Shown here: piece after piece, positions 25,980 to 35,215 of the stretch
How positions within the stretch are numbered: the stretch's first letter is position 1
How the letters are laid out: every line of letters begins with the position of its first letter
Assembly: GCA_002478885.1 (NCBI GenBank)
Contig: DLKC01000097.1
Coordinates: 61,634-125,633 of the forward strand
Origin: Chitinophagaceae bacterium UBA7600
Lineage (GTDB): Bacteria; Bacteroidota; Bacteroidia; Chitinophagales; Chitinophagaceae
DNA length: 64,000 nucleotides
Direction: 5' to 3'
Notes under the pieces: generated by a model
The model's input: the letters and a program-made list of their open reading frames with translations, nothing else
Told to the model about the DNA's origin: nothing
Databases searched by the model: none
Made by a program: the position numbers and the translations under genes

Positions 25980-26975
25980 GTGCCGACAAAATTTTCTAAA
26001 GAAACGTACATGTACTGGTACGAACTGATGCAGTTCATCCGCCAGTTTGAATTGAAAGCTGAAGAAATGTATAAGATGGCCGGTAAGATCCGTGGGTTTT
26101 TCCATGCTTATGTTGGCCAGGAAGGCATTGGCGCAGGTTGCATGACGGCAACCCGCCAGGAAGATCCTTTTATCACTGCCTACCGCGACCATGGCCTGGC
26201 CCTGGCGAAGGGCGTTAGTGCCAATGCCTGTATGGCAGAGCTCTATGGAAAAGCAACCGGCTGCGCAAAAGGAAAAGGCGGAAGCATGCACTTTTTTAGC
26301 AAAGAGCATTATTTTTTTGGCGGTCATGGTATTGTAGGCGCACAAATCGGCACCGGTGCCGGATTGGCATTTGCTGAGCAATACAAAGGCACGGACAATG
26401 TGGTGCTTTGCTTTTTTGGTGATGGTGCAGCAAGGCAGGGCATTCTTCATGAGACCTTTAATCTTGCTATGCTCTGGAAACTACCCGTGATCTTTATATG
26501 CGAGAACAACAATTATGCGATGGGCACTTCCGTGGAAAGAACATCAAACGTAATTGATATTTATAAGCTGGCAGATGCTTACGAAATGCCGGCCGACATG
26601 GTCGACGGCATGAGTCCTGAAACCGTACACGATGCGGTTTCCCGCGCTGTAAAAAGAGCACGTGAGGGTGGCGGACCAACCTTAATCGAGATGAAGACAT
26701 ACCGGTATAAAGGCCACTCTATTTCCGATCCGCAGAAGTACCGTACCAAAGAAGAGGTTGATGAATACAAAGAGCGCGACCCCATCGCTATGGTTTTAAA
26801 AACGATCAAAGAGAATGGCTTTGCGACCGACGAAGAAATTGCTGCCATCGATGCAAGAATAACTGCGGTGGTGGAAGAAAGTGTCAAATTCGCCGAAGAA
26901 AGCCCATGGCCGGACGAAGACGAGTTATTGAAAGATGTTTACGTAGATGCCAACTACCCGTTCATCACTGACTAA
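25980..26975 (+). CDS. pdhA: Pyruvate dehydrogenase E1 component, alpha subunit
   Basis: 331 residues from a GTG at 25980 (MPTKFSKETYMYWYELMQFI). The thiamine-diphosphate motif is GDGAARQGILHET ... CENNNYAMGT (about 141-182). The phosphorylation-loop-like segment YRYKGHSISDPQKYRTKEE is conserved. The beta subunit and E2/E3 are not adjacent; a separate pdhB is usual in this group. A -7-like TATATTTG is at 25953-25960. If the GTG is not used, the next ATG (26010) would delete ten residues. Confidence 0.92.
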   Translation: MPTKFSKETYMYWYELMQFIRQFELKAEEMYKMAGKIRGFFHAYVGQEGIGAGCMTATRQEDPFITAYRDHGLALAKGVSANACMAELYGKATGCAKGKGGSMHFFSKEHYFFGGHGIVGAQIGTGAGLAFAEQYKGTDNVVLCFFGDGAARQGILHETFNLAMLWKLPVIFICENNNYAMGTSVERTSNVIDIYKLADAYEMPADMVDGMSPETVHDAVSRAVKRAREGGGPTLIEMKTYRYKGHSISDPQKYRTKEEVDEYKERDPIAMVLKTIKENGFATDEEIAAIDARITAVVEESVKFAEESPWPDEDELLKDVYVDANYPFITD

Positions 26976-27020
26976 TTATTTTTTCTATATCATTTCAAAT
27001 TAAAATTTCAAATAACGATT

Positions 27021-27713
27021 ATGTCCGATAAGAAGGTTCATGTTGAAGAATCAAACGAGGTTGTCCATAAGATAGAAGGTTTTTGGAAGAAAAACCAAAA
27101 GCAATTATTAATAGTTGTTGGTGCCATTGTTGTAATTGTTGGCGGCTGGTTTGGATACCAGTCCATGGTTGTTGCACCAAAAGAGCAACAAGCTTCTGAA
27201 GCAATTTATAAGGCTGAAGGCAACTTCGCCAAAGACTCCTTAAGACTTGCTCTGAACGGTGACGGAAGCAGTAAGGGCTTTCTCTACATCATTAATAACT
27301 ACAGCGGTACAAAAAGTGCCAACCTCGCAAAATACTATGCCGGTCTTTGTTACCTGCGCACCGGTGATTTCAACAACGCTGTAAAATACCTGGGCGATTT
27401 TTCAACTGATGCAAAACAGGTGCAGATGATGGCTTATGGCGCACTGGGCGATGCTTACGGCGAGTTGAATAAAAATGATGATGCTGTTGCCTCGTATAAA
27501 AAAGCTGCCGCCACATTTGAAGATGATGAAGCCAGTGCTTCGGAATTTTTGTTCCGTGCAGGGTTGAAATTAGAGATCATGGGCAAAACCAGCGAAGCTG
27601 TTGATGTTTACAAAGAAGTAAAAGACAAGTTCCCACAGACTGATAAAGGCTTTCTTGCAGAGAAATATATTTACAGGCTCAGTGTTCAGCCGAACGATTT
27701 CAGCTCAAAATAA
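27021..27713 (+). CDS. Membrane-anchored TPR protein (YfgM-like)
   Basis: 230 residues. A short charged N-terminus (KIEGFWKKNQK) is followed by one membrane helix (QLLIVVGAIVVIVGGWFGYQ, about 31-50). Then come tetratricopeptide-like helices, e.g. AKYYAGLCYLRTGDFNNAVK and GALGDAYGELNKNDDAVASY. YfgM-type proteins have an N-in topology, with the TPR part in the periplasm assisting secretion or chaperones; this is an analogy. Only 3 nt separate it from ribH, so the two are probably one operon. Confidence 0.8.
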   Translation: MSDKKVHVEESNEVVHKIEGFWKKNQKQLLIVVGAIVVIVGGWFGYQSMVVAPKEQQASEAIYKAEGNFAKDSLRLALNGDGSSKGFLYIINNYSGTKSANLAKYYAGLCYLRTGDFNNAVKYLGDFSTDAKQVQMMAYGALGDAYGELNKNDDAVASYKKAAATFEDDEASASEFLFRAGLKLEIMGKTSEAVDVYKEVKDKFPQTDKGFLAEKYIYRLSVQPNDFSSK

Positions 27714-27716
27714 TAT

Positions 27717-28199
27717 ATGGCTACAAAAGGAAACAAAACATTGAACAAAGGCATCCCTAAACTTAAGGATGCCTTTGTTGTTCTGGTGAAAACAGAATGG
27801 AATGCACATATAGTAAATAAACTTGAAGCGGGCGCAATCAAGGTATTTAAAGAAGCCGGAATTGCCTGCAAAACCATTACTGTGCCCGGTGCAGTAGAGA
27901 TACCATTTGCAGTTAAAGCTTACGCGCAAGGCAAACAACCGCCTGCGGATGCATTCATTACACTTGGCACCGTTATTAAAGGCGACACGCCACATTTCGA
28001 CTATGTTTGCCGGGTGGTGACCGACGGCGTGCTCTCGCTCAACCTCACGCTTGACGTGCCGGTGATCTTTGGCGTTCTTACGGTGAACAACGAAGCGCAG
28101 GCCCTTGAAAGAACCGGTGGTGTTCATGGCCACAAGGGCGAGGAGGCGGCCATTACCGCAATAAAAATGATCAATCTCAACAGGAAATTAAATAAGTAA
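27717..28199 (+). CDS. ribH: 6,7-dimethyl-8-ribityllumazine synthase
   Basis: 160 residues. It contains VKTEWNAHIVNKLEAGA, TVPGAVEIPFAVKAYA, FITLGTVIKGDTPHFDYVC (with the catalytic His) and PVIFGVLTVNNEAQALERTG, in the family order. It condenses the ribityl-aminouracil with dihydroxybutanone phosphate in riboflavin synthesis. Family enzymes form 60-mers or pentamers. The start ATG lies 3 nt after the TPR gene stop. Dispersed repeat copy 11 starts 4 nt after the stop. Confidence 0.95.
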   Translation: MATKGNKTLNKGIPKLKDAFVVLVKTEWNAHIVNKLEAGAIKVFKEAGIACKTITVPGAVEIPFAVKAYAQGKQPPADAFITLGTVIKGDTPHFDYVCRVVTDGVLSLNLTLDVPVIFGVLTVNNEAQALERTGGVHGHKGEEAAITAIKMINLNRKLNK

Positions 28200-28203
28200 T
28201 TTT

Positions 28204-28248
28204 CCCGGCTTTCATCTCCCTGGTCATCGCCGGTTGTGTCACTCCCTT
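28204..28248 (+). repeat. Dispersed repeat copy 11
   Basis: Variant core GTTGTGTCACTCCCTT (28233-28248), box CCCGGCT at 28204-28210, gap 22 nt. It directly follows the ribH stop. Confidence 0.88.
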
Positions 28249-28394
28249 CAGCGTTCCGGAATCATTTGAACCAGTGGTGTAAAAGGCAACTACTGCAGTT
28301 ATTTATCCTATCGCTATTCGGCAATATTGTTTGGCAGCAATGAAGAAATACGGTTGTGTTACTACCCCGTAGCGATGCTGCCCAAAGCGATGCA

Positions 28395-28442
28395 GCACAA
28401 GGGTGCGACGCAACCAGGCCGGATGGTTATTCCAAAGCCCGG
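28395..28442 (-). repeat. Dispersed repeat copy 12
   Basis: Minus-strand core GTTGCGTCGCACCCTTGTGC (28395-28414), box CCCGGGCT at about 28436-28443, gap 21 nt. The box directly follows the T-run of the terminator at 28445-28477. Confidence 0.9.
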
Positions 28443-28444
28443 GA

Positions 28445-28477
28445 CAAAAATAAAAGCCACGAATATGCGTGACTTTT
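28445..28477 (-). terminator. Intrinsic terminator of gene 28505-29086
   Basis: Arms AAAAGCCACG (28452-28461) and CGTGACTTTT (28468-28477), one wobble. On the minus strand it is followed by T5. Confidence 0.78.
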
Positions 28478-28504
28478 ATCTATATAGAGAAGCATTACCT
28501 GATT

Positions 28505-29086
28505 TTAGAAAACAAATCCAAGCATCAGCGAGAGCCTGCGCAAAGTGTATTCGTTTACCACTTCAGTTGGGTATGGCGGAACACAAAAATCACAGTAGGG
28601 CGTGTATGATTCCTTTAATTTTTTTACAGAGTAGGATGCACTGAAAAGCAGCGCATATTTTTGAGAGAGGGTAAAACGATAGCCTGCCCCTATATTAGTA
28701 TATAACTTCCCTTTGTATTCCGGTTTTGTACCCCACCAAAATGTTTGCCCATCTTTTACCCATGGAATTTGCCCGCCGATGTCGGCAAATAAAAACGGCG
28801 TAGCAGGCTTGTTGAGCAGGTTTTTACGCAGCTCAACAAACAAAGGCGCTGTTCTGTAGCTGTAGTTATCTAATCCAATACCTATGCCGGTGAACCAGCC
28901 ACGATAAGTTACCCCGTGAACTGTTTGCAGGTTAGTAGCGGCCGATGAACTACCGTTGAGCATGCCAATATGTACAGTTCCCTGGTAGTGAAATTTCCTG
29001 TTCGCAAGATTTCTTCCGGAAGGGCTTTGCGCATGCAATATGCTAAATGCCATCAATGCAAAGCCGGTTATTATCGTTTTTTTCAT
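28505..29086 (-). CDS. Outer-membrane beta-barrel protein (hypothetical)
   Basis: 193 residues with signal peptide (TIITGFALMAFSILHAQ, cleavage near residue 19). Short aromatic beta-strands follow, ending in a strand terminated by Phe (LSLMLGFVF), as in outer-membrane barrels. Function unknown. It lies 6 nt downstream of the LVIVD lipoprotein gene (29093-30361) and is probably co-transcribed with it. Confidence 0.72.
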   Translation of the reverse strand: MKKTIITGFALMAFSILHAQSPSGRNLANRKFHYQGTVHIGMLNGSSSAATNLQTVHGVTYRGWFTGIGIGLDNYSYRTAPLFVELRKNLLNKPATPFLFADIGGQIPWVKDGQTFWWGTKPEYKGKLYTNIGAGYRFTLSQKYALLFSASYSVKKLKESYTPYCDFCVPPYPTEVVNEYTLRRLSLMLGFVF

Positions 29087-29092
29087 GCGTGA

Positions 29093-30361
29093 TTATTGAA
29101 TACTTATTTTACTTAGCTGGCGCATATTGTGAATATCACTGTAGTCGAACTGGTAAAGCCCGTCTTTGGCAACCACGAGTGCAATACTGTTGTTTGTGAT
29201 CACATCAAAGGTTTCGGGAATAGCTTCCTGTGCTTCAAGTTTAAGGTTGTTTATGTCGGATGCGTCATACAACTTCAAAACATTTTCATCGCAGATAAAC
29301 AGGTTGTTACCATCTTTTGAAAGTCCGCGTGGATTTGTCATTTGATAAGAAATAAGGATAACGGGGTTTATGATATTGTCGAGGCTCATGATATCCAGTT
29401 GGTTTGTGTAGCCTGAGCATAACGTTCCGCTGCGCAATGTAACATAGGCATAATTATCATCTGCTATAACCGGGTCGCAGGTACGCACGTGTGTTGCCAT
29501 GCCCAGCTGCGAGGGATTGGCGGGATCTGCAACGCTGTATACGAACATGCCATTTTGTGAACCAATAAAAAGCTTGTCTTTAAAAGGATAAATAGTTTCA
29601 ATCATCCAGTTGTCAATATTGGACGTGGTTTTTACTTCGGGCGAAGCGGCGTCTGCAATATTGAACGATGTAATGGAACTATAGCTCACCGTGTAGAGAT
29701 AGTTGTCAAGCAAAGCAAATCTTGCCATGCTTCCGCCTTTGCCGCCGTTTGCATTGTCGTTTTTAGCTGCCGGGTCGGCGGTAAGAAAAACCTGCCCGCC
29801 TGATGATGATAACGCAGGAGGGTAGTAGTTGCTATAGGTATACTGCAAGTTGCTGTATGCAGTGCAGGAAATCAATGTATCTTTTGCCACATAGGCAACC
29901 GGAACAAGCAATGAATCGGGGTTTGTGCCTGAGCCGTAATAGAAATAGTTGCGGTCGGTAAACACATTGTTCAAAAACTTAACGGCATGTGCATGTGCAG
30001 CGTCGCTGATATCGAACACCACAAGGTCGCTGTACGAATCGGCGTATAAGTAATGACCGTTCACCGCCAGGTCCTGGTTACCGGGAATGTTTACAAATGA
30101 AAGATTCACCGGGTTTGACGGATCGCTGTTGTCGATTATATGGATGCCTTTATTTACTTCACTTAGAAAAATGTAGTTGCCGTAGACATATATCTTACCG
30201 GTATTCACCAATGATTCGGGCGTTGAAGCAACCATGCCTTGCCTCACCTGGGTAAGTGTTTTATAAACCGGCTCGTAGAGTGTTCTTACAGACTGGCATT
30301 CGTCTTTAAAGCAGGATGCCAGGAACAGGCATGACAGCAATGGCAAAAATATCTTTCTCAT
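29093..30361 (-). CDS. LVIVD-repeat lipoprotein
   Basis: 422 residues from the ATG at 30361, which gives a proper lipoprotein signal (KIFLPLLSCLFLASC, lipobox LASC, Cys17). Repeated segments of the type GIHIIDNSDPSNPVNLSFVN and LVVFDISDAAHAHAVKFL are LVIVD repeats and predict a beta-propeller. It is anchored in the outer membrane or periplasm. Function unknown; such proteins are common in Bacteroidota envelopes. An in-frame ATG seven codons upstream is less likely. Followed after 6 nt by the beta-barrel gene. Confidence 0.82.
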   Translation of the reverse strand: MRKIFLPLLSCLFLASCFKDECQSVRTLYEPVYKTLTQVRQGMVASTPESLVNTGKIYVYGNYIFLSEVNKGIHIIDNSDPSNPVNLSFVNIPGNQDLAVNGHYLYADSYSDLVVFDISDAAHAHAVKFLNNVFTDRNYFYYGSGTNPDSLLVPVAYVAKDTLISCTAYSNLQYTYSNYYPPALSSSGGQVFLTADPAAKNDNANGGKGGSMARFALLDNYLYTVSYSSITSFNIADAASPEVKTTSNIDNWMIETIYPFKDKLFIGSQNGMFVYSVADPANPSQLGMATHVRTCDPVIADDNYAYVTLRSGTLCSGYTNQLDIMSLDNIINPVILISYQMTNPRGLSKDGNNLFICDENVLKLYDASDINNLKLEAQEAIPETFDVITNNSIALVVAKDGLYQFDYSDIHNMRQLSKISIQ

Positions 30362-30469
30362 GGTTAATATTTGATGTGACAAAACAAAAGGAAGTTCTCT
30401 ACCGACAATTCATTTTTGGTATTAATCATTTGACACGGCCTGCTTATTTATCGTTGCAGACGATACGAA

Positions 30470-31918
30470 TTATTTTTTATTCAGAAAGAAGGAAGTACTT
30501 ATTCCATAGTTTAAAAGATGTTGCTTTCCAAAGTAGTCTTTGTTCTTCAGCAGGTTTGTTGTGCTGTATTGTATTTGAGGACCGAATATGATATAGCTAT
30601 GATTAAAATTGATTTTAGCTGTAATTCCTGTTACGATACTTAGCTGGAATTTTTTATACAATGTGTTATCGCTATAAAAAGCAGCGTAGGTTTTGTCGAA
30701 TACCAGGCTTTTTGAATTCAACATTACGGAGGCTGCCATCCCGGCATTCAAATAAAGTGGCAGTTTGCGACTCTTGTTAAACTGGTAGTTGAAAAGGACC
30801 GGAAGCTGTATAAACTGGTAATGATTGTTGTAAGTGCCACGACCTGTTGAATCGGATGGTACCCTATAGAAATCCCTCGTAAAGGAGGGGACTACTGCAT
30901 TGTAAAACAACCGGGAGCTATCAACCCTGTTGCCTGTATTTATTGTTGTTTTTTGAGCACTGTAGTTGATTGCTGCAGACATACTGCTTCGCCCCGAAAG
31001 ATTCTTATTGGCTGTTATGCCTATGCTGAATGATGCACCAGCCCGGGGTGCGTCGATTGTGTATGGTATTTGAATACCACCGGACGACAATCCGCCGGTG
31101 CTATTTTGTAAAGCTGACTTGTCTGCAGACACATTGAAGATGTTTTGAACAACATCAGCTTTTCCAAAAAATGCGTTGATGCCCCATTGAATTTTAGCCG
31201 TTTTCCCGGTTGCTTTCTTTGATACGGTCTTTTTTGCTGTATCAGCATCGGCTGCCAATGTTCTATTTGTAAGTACAACAGGGGATTTTGCGTTATCGCC
31301 CGTCAGTATTTGTGGAACCAATACGTTGGGCTGGTCTACGTTCATGGCAGCATTGTTATTTTTTGCATCCTGTTGCCCGACGCCTGAAGGGATTTCCGGC
31401 CCGGGTGCATCCAGTGTTGCACTGATTTGCTGTTTTCCCACGCTGTTTAAAGCAGCCGCAGGCAAAGGCATTCCGGGTTCATTTTTTTTGTTTGCGGCAA
31501 GATGGTCAAACGTTTTGTGAGTACCCGATTGTACAGGCCTGGCATGGTAACCCAGTGTTGGATTTTCGGCGGCTGTGGTGTTGTTCGATATGGTGTTCAA
31601 TGAGTCAGCAACGGCGACTTCCGGACTGGGTTCTTTATCCGACAATTTGTTTTTTTTGTCCTGGCCTGTTAGCCCGATTAGTTCCTGGCCTGCCGAAATT
31701 CCCGGTTTTTCCGTACCAGTTACAGCATACCGGTTAATGAAAAAATATCCCCCGGTTACGGTAAGCAGCAGGCAGCAAAAGATCATCCACGCAAACGCCC
31801 TGCGGCGTCTTTTCTGCCCGATTTCTTTTTCAACGTTAGTCCAAACGGTTTCAGAAGGAGCAATTTTAAAATCGTCCATCAAACCATTCACTTTACGTTC
31901 AAATTCATTTTCCGCCAT
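30470..31918 (-). CDS. Single-pass membrane protein with C-terminal beta-barrel-like domain, partner of ECF sigma factor
   Basis: 482 residues. The N-terminal cytoplasmic part (EFERKVNGLMDDFKIAPSET, W26) resembles the start of short anti-sigma proteins. One helix follows (RAFAWMIFCCLLLTVTGGYF, about 40-59), then a long Ala/Asn/Pro-rich linker. From about residue 250 there is an outer-membrane-beta-barrel-like region (GRSSMSAAINYSAQKTTINT ... YGISTSFFLNKK). The start overlaps the sigma-factor gene by 14 nt. I infer that the N-terminal part controls the sigma factor. Whether the C-terminal region truly forms a barrel is uncertain. Confidence 0.72.
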   Translation of the reverse strand: MAENEFERKVNGLMDDFKIAPSETVWTNVEKEIGQKRRRRAFAWMIFCCLLLTVTGGYFFINRYAVTGTEKPGISAGQELIGLTGQDKKNKLSDKEPSPEVAVADSLNTISNNTTAAENPTLGYHARPVQSGTHKTFDHLAANKKNEPGMPLPAAALNSVGKQQISATLDAPGPEIPSGVGQQDAKNNNAAMNVDQPNVLVPQILTGDNAKSPVVLTNRTLAADADTAKKTVSKKATGKTAKIQWGINAFFGKADVVQNIFNVSADKSALQNSTGGLSSGGIQIPYTIDAPRAGASFSIGITANKNLSGRSSMSAAINYSAQKTTINTGNRVDSSRLFYNAVVPSFTRDFYRVPSDSTGRGTYNNHYQFIQLPVLFNYQFNKSRKLPLYLNAGMAASVMLNSKSLVFDKTYAAFYSDNTLYKKFQLSIVTGITAKINFNHSYIIFGPQIQYSTTNLLKNKDYFGKQHLLNYGISTSFFLNKK

Positions 31919-32462
31919 ACTTTGTTTCTTTTACGGTTTGTTTACGCTCTATCCATGCCGCCAGTAGTGATTTTGCTCTTGAGTACTGTGACCGGGAAGT
32001 GCCTTCATGTATACCAAGCATCTGTCCGATTTCCACATGGGTAAACCCCTCCACGGCGTGCAAATTGAATATGGTCTGGTAACCGGTAGGCAGTTGCCTG
32101 ATAAGGTCTGCAAGTTCTTTTGCATTCAACAATACTTCCGGGTCGTCGTCGGTGACGGGGTGCAGGGCAATATCACTATAAGAAAGGTCGTTGCTGTAAT
32201 TGCGGTTCCGCTTTAGATAGTTTAGCGCCGTTCGAACCATCACCTGCCTTATCCAGGCACCCAATTCCCCTTCGCCGCGATATTGGTACAGGTTTTTGTA
32301 TACTTTGATAAATCCCTCCTGCAACACATCCTCTGCATCCCTGATGCTTTTTGTATAACGATAGCAAATGCCAAGCATGGCCGGGGCAAAATGCTCATAC
32401 AACTGCTTTTGCGCGGCGGGAATATTCTTCAAACATTCTTTTACCAGCCTGTTATAGTCCAT
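31905..32462 (-). CDS. ECF-type RNA polymerase sigma factor
   Basis: 185 residues from the ATG at 32462 (MDYNRLVKECLKN). Sigma region 2 is MLGICYRYTKSIRDAEDVLQ with EGFIKVYKNLYQYRGEG. Region 4 is YQTIFNLHAVEGFTHVEIGQ with a helix-turn-helix ending GTSRSQYSRAKSLLAAWIE. The family directs transcription of envelope or stress genes and is usually held by a membrane anti-sigma factor. The next gene overlaps it by 14 nt and encodes a membrane protein, supporting a sigma/anti-sigma pair. Confidence 0.93.
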   Translation of the reverse strand: MDYNRLVKECLKNIPAAQKQLYEHFAPAMLGICYRYTKSIRDAEDVLQEGFIKVYKNLYQYRGEGELGAWIRQVMVRTALNYLKRNRNYSNDLSYSDIALHPVTDDDPEVLLNAKELADLIRQLPTGYQTIFNLHAVEGFTHVEIGQMLGIHEGTSRSQYSRAKSLLAAWIERKQTVKETKYGGK

Positions 32463-32644
32463 TGTTATATTATGATTAACCTGACAAGACATCATTTGTA
32501 ATCGTTGCACCGGCGGTTCACTTTTTTCCAGGTCCGGAACGCATTGTTTACTGCACTGTCTTTTTACAGGTTGAATAATTAATTATTTCATTATTTTTAA
32601 CCTGTACCCATCACCATATTTTTACCAGTTAAAACAATCCGGTT

Positions 32645-33073
32645 ATGCTTGACAACCTCAACGAAACGTTGAAAGATCAACTTTCAAAGGCAAAAGAAAC
32701 CATCAATACTACGGTGGAAAAGTTAGCCGACGTCAAAGATTTTTCCTCTGCAAAGATTGCGGAATCCTTTGAGGAACTTACGGCCGCGTTACCGCTGATC
32801 GAAGAAGCCGGATTCAAGGTTGACGGTATTAGCGTTGATGTTGGGCTGCCACCTGATTTTTCCATAGGATTTACAAAGATGAACGAAGTGAAACCAGAAG
32901 CCATTCAGAAACTCATTGACGACAACACCGATAAAAAACTGCTGTCAATGGTTTTGCGTGCACTGATGACAGCTACAGACATTCAAAGTAAAGTCACCCT
33001 CAATAAGTTTGTGTTTTCCGGTGCATCTGTTAAGCTTGGCATTCCTCCCTCCATCAGCCTGAAATATAAATAG
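32645..33073 (+). CDS. Hypothetical small soluble protein
   Basis: 142 residues, no signal or membrane helix. The first 45 residues are helical and charged (LKDQLSKAKETINTTVEKLA). The rest is a mixed alpha/beta domain with GFKVDGISVDVGLPPDFSIG and a C-terminal GASVKLGIPPSISLKYK, two similar 'V-x-LG(L/I)PP' strands. I do not recognise a family. Single gene, divergent from the sigma factor. Confidence 0.6.
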   Translation: MLDNLNETLKDQLSKAKETINTTVEKLADVKDFSSAKIAESFEELTAALPLIEEAGFKVDGISVDVGLPPDFSIGFTKMNEVKPEAIQKLIDDNTDKKLLSMVLRALMTATDIQSKVTLNKFVFSGASVKLGIPPSISLKYK

Positions 33074-33319
33074 CCGGAGTTAGCTTCCATGGAAAAATTT
33101 AATCTGTTGATTTTAATACAACTGTGGTTTTGTTGAAGAAAAAAAATTAGCTTTAAAGCCAAGAGACCAGAAAACACATACACATAGGAATCAAAGCTAT
33201 TGAAGAGAAAACGTTGCCATTGACTGCTTTTATTATCAAATAGTTGCTGTTTTTATTGAGCCTCACGTATAGTTACACGACACTTTATCCATTATTAAAC
33301 CTATATAAAGCAAAATCAA

Positions 33320-35182
33320 ATGAAAAAAAATCTACCTATTTTAAAGCTGTCCGTACCGACCAATTATGCCGATAAAAGGCTTTTAAATTTTTTGCGGCGG
33401 ACGTTACAGTATTCCGGATTGTTGATGCTTTTCGTTATTTCAATGAGCTCCAGGCTTATTGCACAAGGCACATGGACCGCCGTAACTGCGCCTTGTCCCG
33501 GTTTGTCCGGCGGTGTTATGCTTGTACTTTCAGATGGAACCGTTATTTGCAAAAGCTATAGTGGTGGCACTGATGGCATCGGCAATACGTTTTATAAACT
33601 TACGCCGGATATTCACGGAAGTTATGTCAATGGTACATGGTCGGCAATTGCACCGATGATCAATACAAGACTTTATTTTTCATCGCAGGTGTTGAAGGAC
33701 GGCAGAGTATACGTAGCAGGGGGTGAGTATGGCACTGGCGGCAGCTCAGCTGAGACCTATAATCCATTAACCAATACATGGACTGCTGCACCGGCACCGG
33801 GCGCATTTGTTAGTGACGCAAATTCTGAAATTCTCGAAGATGGCCGGGTTTTACAAGCAATTGTACAGGGCACTCCTTTTTTGCAACAAAATAAAATATA
33901 CAACCCATCTTCCAATACATATATCAACGGGCCGAGCTGCATCGGCTATCACAATGAGTCCAGTTGGGTAAAACTGCCGGATAACAGTATTCTTTTTGTA
34001 GACAGAAATGCTGTAACCTCTGAGCGATACATACCAGCACAGAACAAATGGGTTGCCGATGCAAACGTTCCAGTTGCTTTGTATGACCCATATGGATTGG
34101 AAACAGGAGCAGGTTTATTGCTTCCTGATGGCAGGGCATTTTTTATTGGTTCAACCGGGCACACAGCGTATTATACTCCATCCGGTAACAATACTCCGGG
34201 CACATGGGCAGCCGGTCCGGATATTCCAAACGCCCAGGGCACTCCCGATGCGCCAGCCGCAATGATGGTTAATGGTAAGATACTTTGTGCAGTTTCTCCT
34301 GTGCCAACCGTATCTAATCATTTTCCCAGTCCAACTTCTTATTATGAGTTTGACTACAGCAGCAATAGCTTTACGAGAATAAATGCTCCGGGTGGCGGCC
34401 TTACCAGCAATGTTCCATGTTACTACGCCAATATGGTTGACCTGCCTGATGGAAACGTACTTTATTCGCTGCAGAACTCCAACATATTCTATGTTTATAC
34501 CCCTTCCGGCGCTGCCCTTGCTGCCGGCAAGCCAAAAATTGTAAAGGGTAAGAAAATAAACAGTACTACCTACCAGTTGACAGGTAAAGGCTTCAATGGA
34601 ATTTCGGAGGGAGCAAATTACGGGGACGACTGGCAGATGGCCACCAATTACCCGATTGTGCGATTGACTTCCGGAACCAATGTATATTATGCACGCACTT
34701 CTAACTGGAACAGCACAGGTGTTGCCAGAGGCAATAAAAGCGATACAACCACTTTAACGCTGCCGGCGGCTTTGCCTTCAGGAACTTACTCTGTAGAAGT
34801 TGTTGCCAATGGCATCGCTTCAAACCCGGTGACCGTTTCACTGTTCAATACCCCGGAAGCTGATGCCACTATATATGCTGCCACGGATGAGTCTGCGATA
34901 AATTTATCGGCAACACTGGTAAAAGACAAACAGATTAAACTGTATCCGAACCCGGCCAAAGACTATAGTAATCTTTCTTTTACACTGGAGAAAGCTGCCA
35001 ATGTTTCCCTGAATATTGTTGACCTGAACGGAAAACAGGTCAGGAGTATTTTTAACGGAAACATGTTGCAGGGCGACCATAGCCTGCAGGTGAATACGTC
35101 AAGCCTCGCTTCGGGCATTTACCTTGTAAAGATGGTGACAGACAACCAGGTTAAGACATTCAGACTTATGGTTCAGCAGTAA
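33320..35182 (+). CDS. Secreted kelch-repeat protein with type IX secretion C-terminal domain
   Basis: 620 residues. The N-terminus is a long signal peptide (helix LLMLFVISMSSRLIAQ, cleavage near residue 49). Kelch-like repeats (RLYFSSQVLKDGRVYVAGGE, SAETYNPLTNTW, HNESSWVKLPDNSILFV) give a beta-propeller like that of galactose-oxidase relatives. A following Ig/E-set-like domain spans about 430-530. The last ~80 residues are a Por secretion sorting domain (IKLYPNPAKDYSNLSF ... GIYLVKMVTDNQVKTFRLM), which targets the protein to the type IX secretion system. I see no copper-radical motif, so enzymatic activity is unclear. Single gene with a strong terminator. Confidence 0.87.
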   Translation: MKKNLPILKLSVPTNYADKRLLNFLRRTLQYSGLLMLFVISMSSRLIAQGTWTAVTAPCPGLSGGVMLVLSDGTVICKSYSGGTDGIGNTFYKLTPDIHGSYVNGTWSAIAPMINTRLYFSSQVLKDGRVYVAGGEYGTGGSSAETYNPLTNTWTAAPAPGAFVSDANSEILEDGRVLQAIVQGTPFLQQNKIYNPSSNTYINGPSCIGYHNESSWVKLPDNSILFVDRNAVTSERYIPAQNKWVADANVPVALYDPYGLETGAGLLLPDGRAFFIGSTGHTAYYTPSGNNTPGTWAAGPDIPNAQGTPDAPAAMMVNGKILCAVSPVPTVSNHFPSPTSYYEFDYSSNSFTRINAPGGGLTSNVPCYYANMVDLPDGNVLYSLQNSNIFYVYTPSGAALAAGKPKIVKGKKINSTTYQLTGKGFNGISEGANYGDDWQMATNYPIVRLTSGTNVYYARTSNWNSTGVARGNKSDTTTLTLPAALPSGTYSVEVVANGIASNPVTVSLFNTPEADATIYAATDESAINLSATLVKDKQIKLYPNPAKDYSNLSFTLEKAANVSLNIVDLNGKQVRSIFNGNMLQGDHSLQVNTSSLASGIYLVKMVTDNQVKTFRLMVQQ

Positions 35183-35215
35183 TTGTCACTCGTTTCGCAC
35201 GAATTCCATAACAAT

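Larger units (their letters stand above)
28200..28504. other. Convergent intergenic gap (305 nt) with two facing dispersed repeats
   Basis: Between convergent ribH and the minus-strand gene 28505-29086. It contains copy 11 (plus), copy 12 (minus) and a minus-strand terminator. A further GTTGTGTTACTACCCCGTAG at 28353 may be a decayed core. No gene seen. Confidence 0.7.

Noticed and set aside
28353..28375. Possible 23rd repeat copy, GTTGTGTTACTACCCCGTAG
   Set aside because: The core match stops after eight bases and there is no box; perhaps a decayed copy, but not countable.
35179..35200. Possible extra dispersed repeat (TTGTCACTCG after the kelch gene)
   Set aside because: Only about 7 bases match and no CCGGCT box occurs 21-22 nt upstream.
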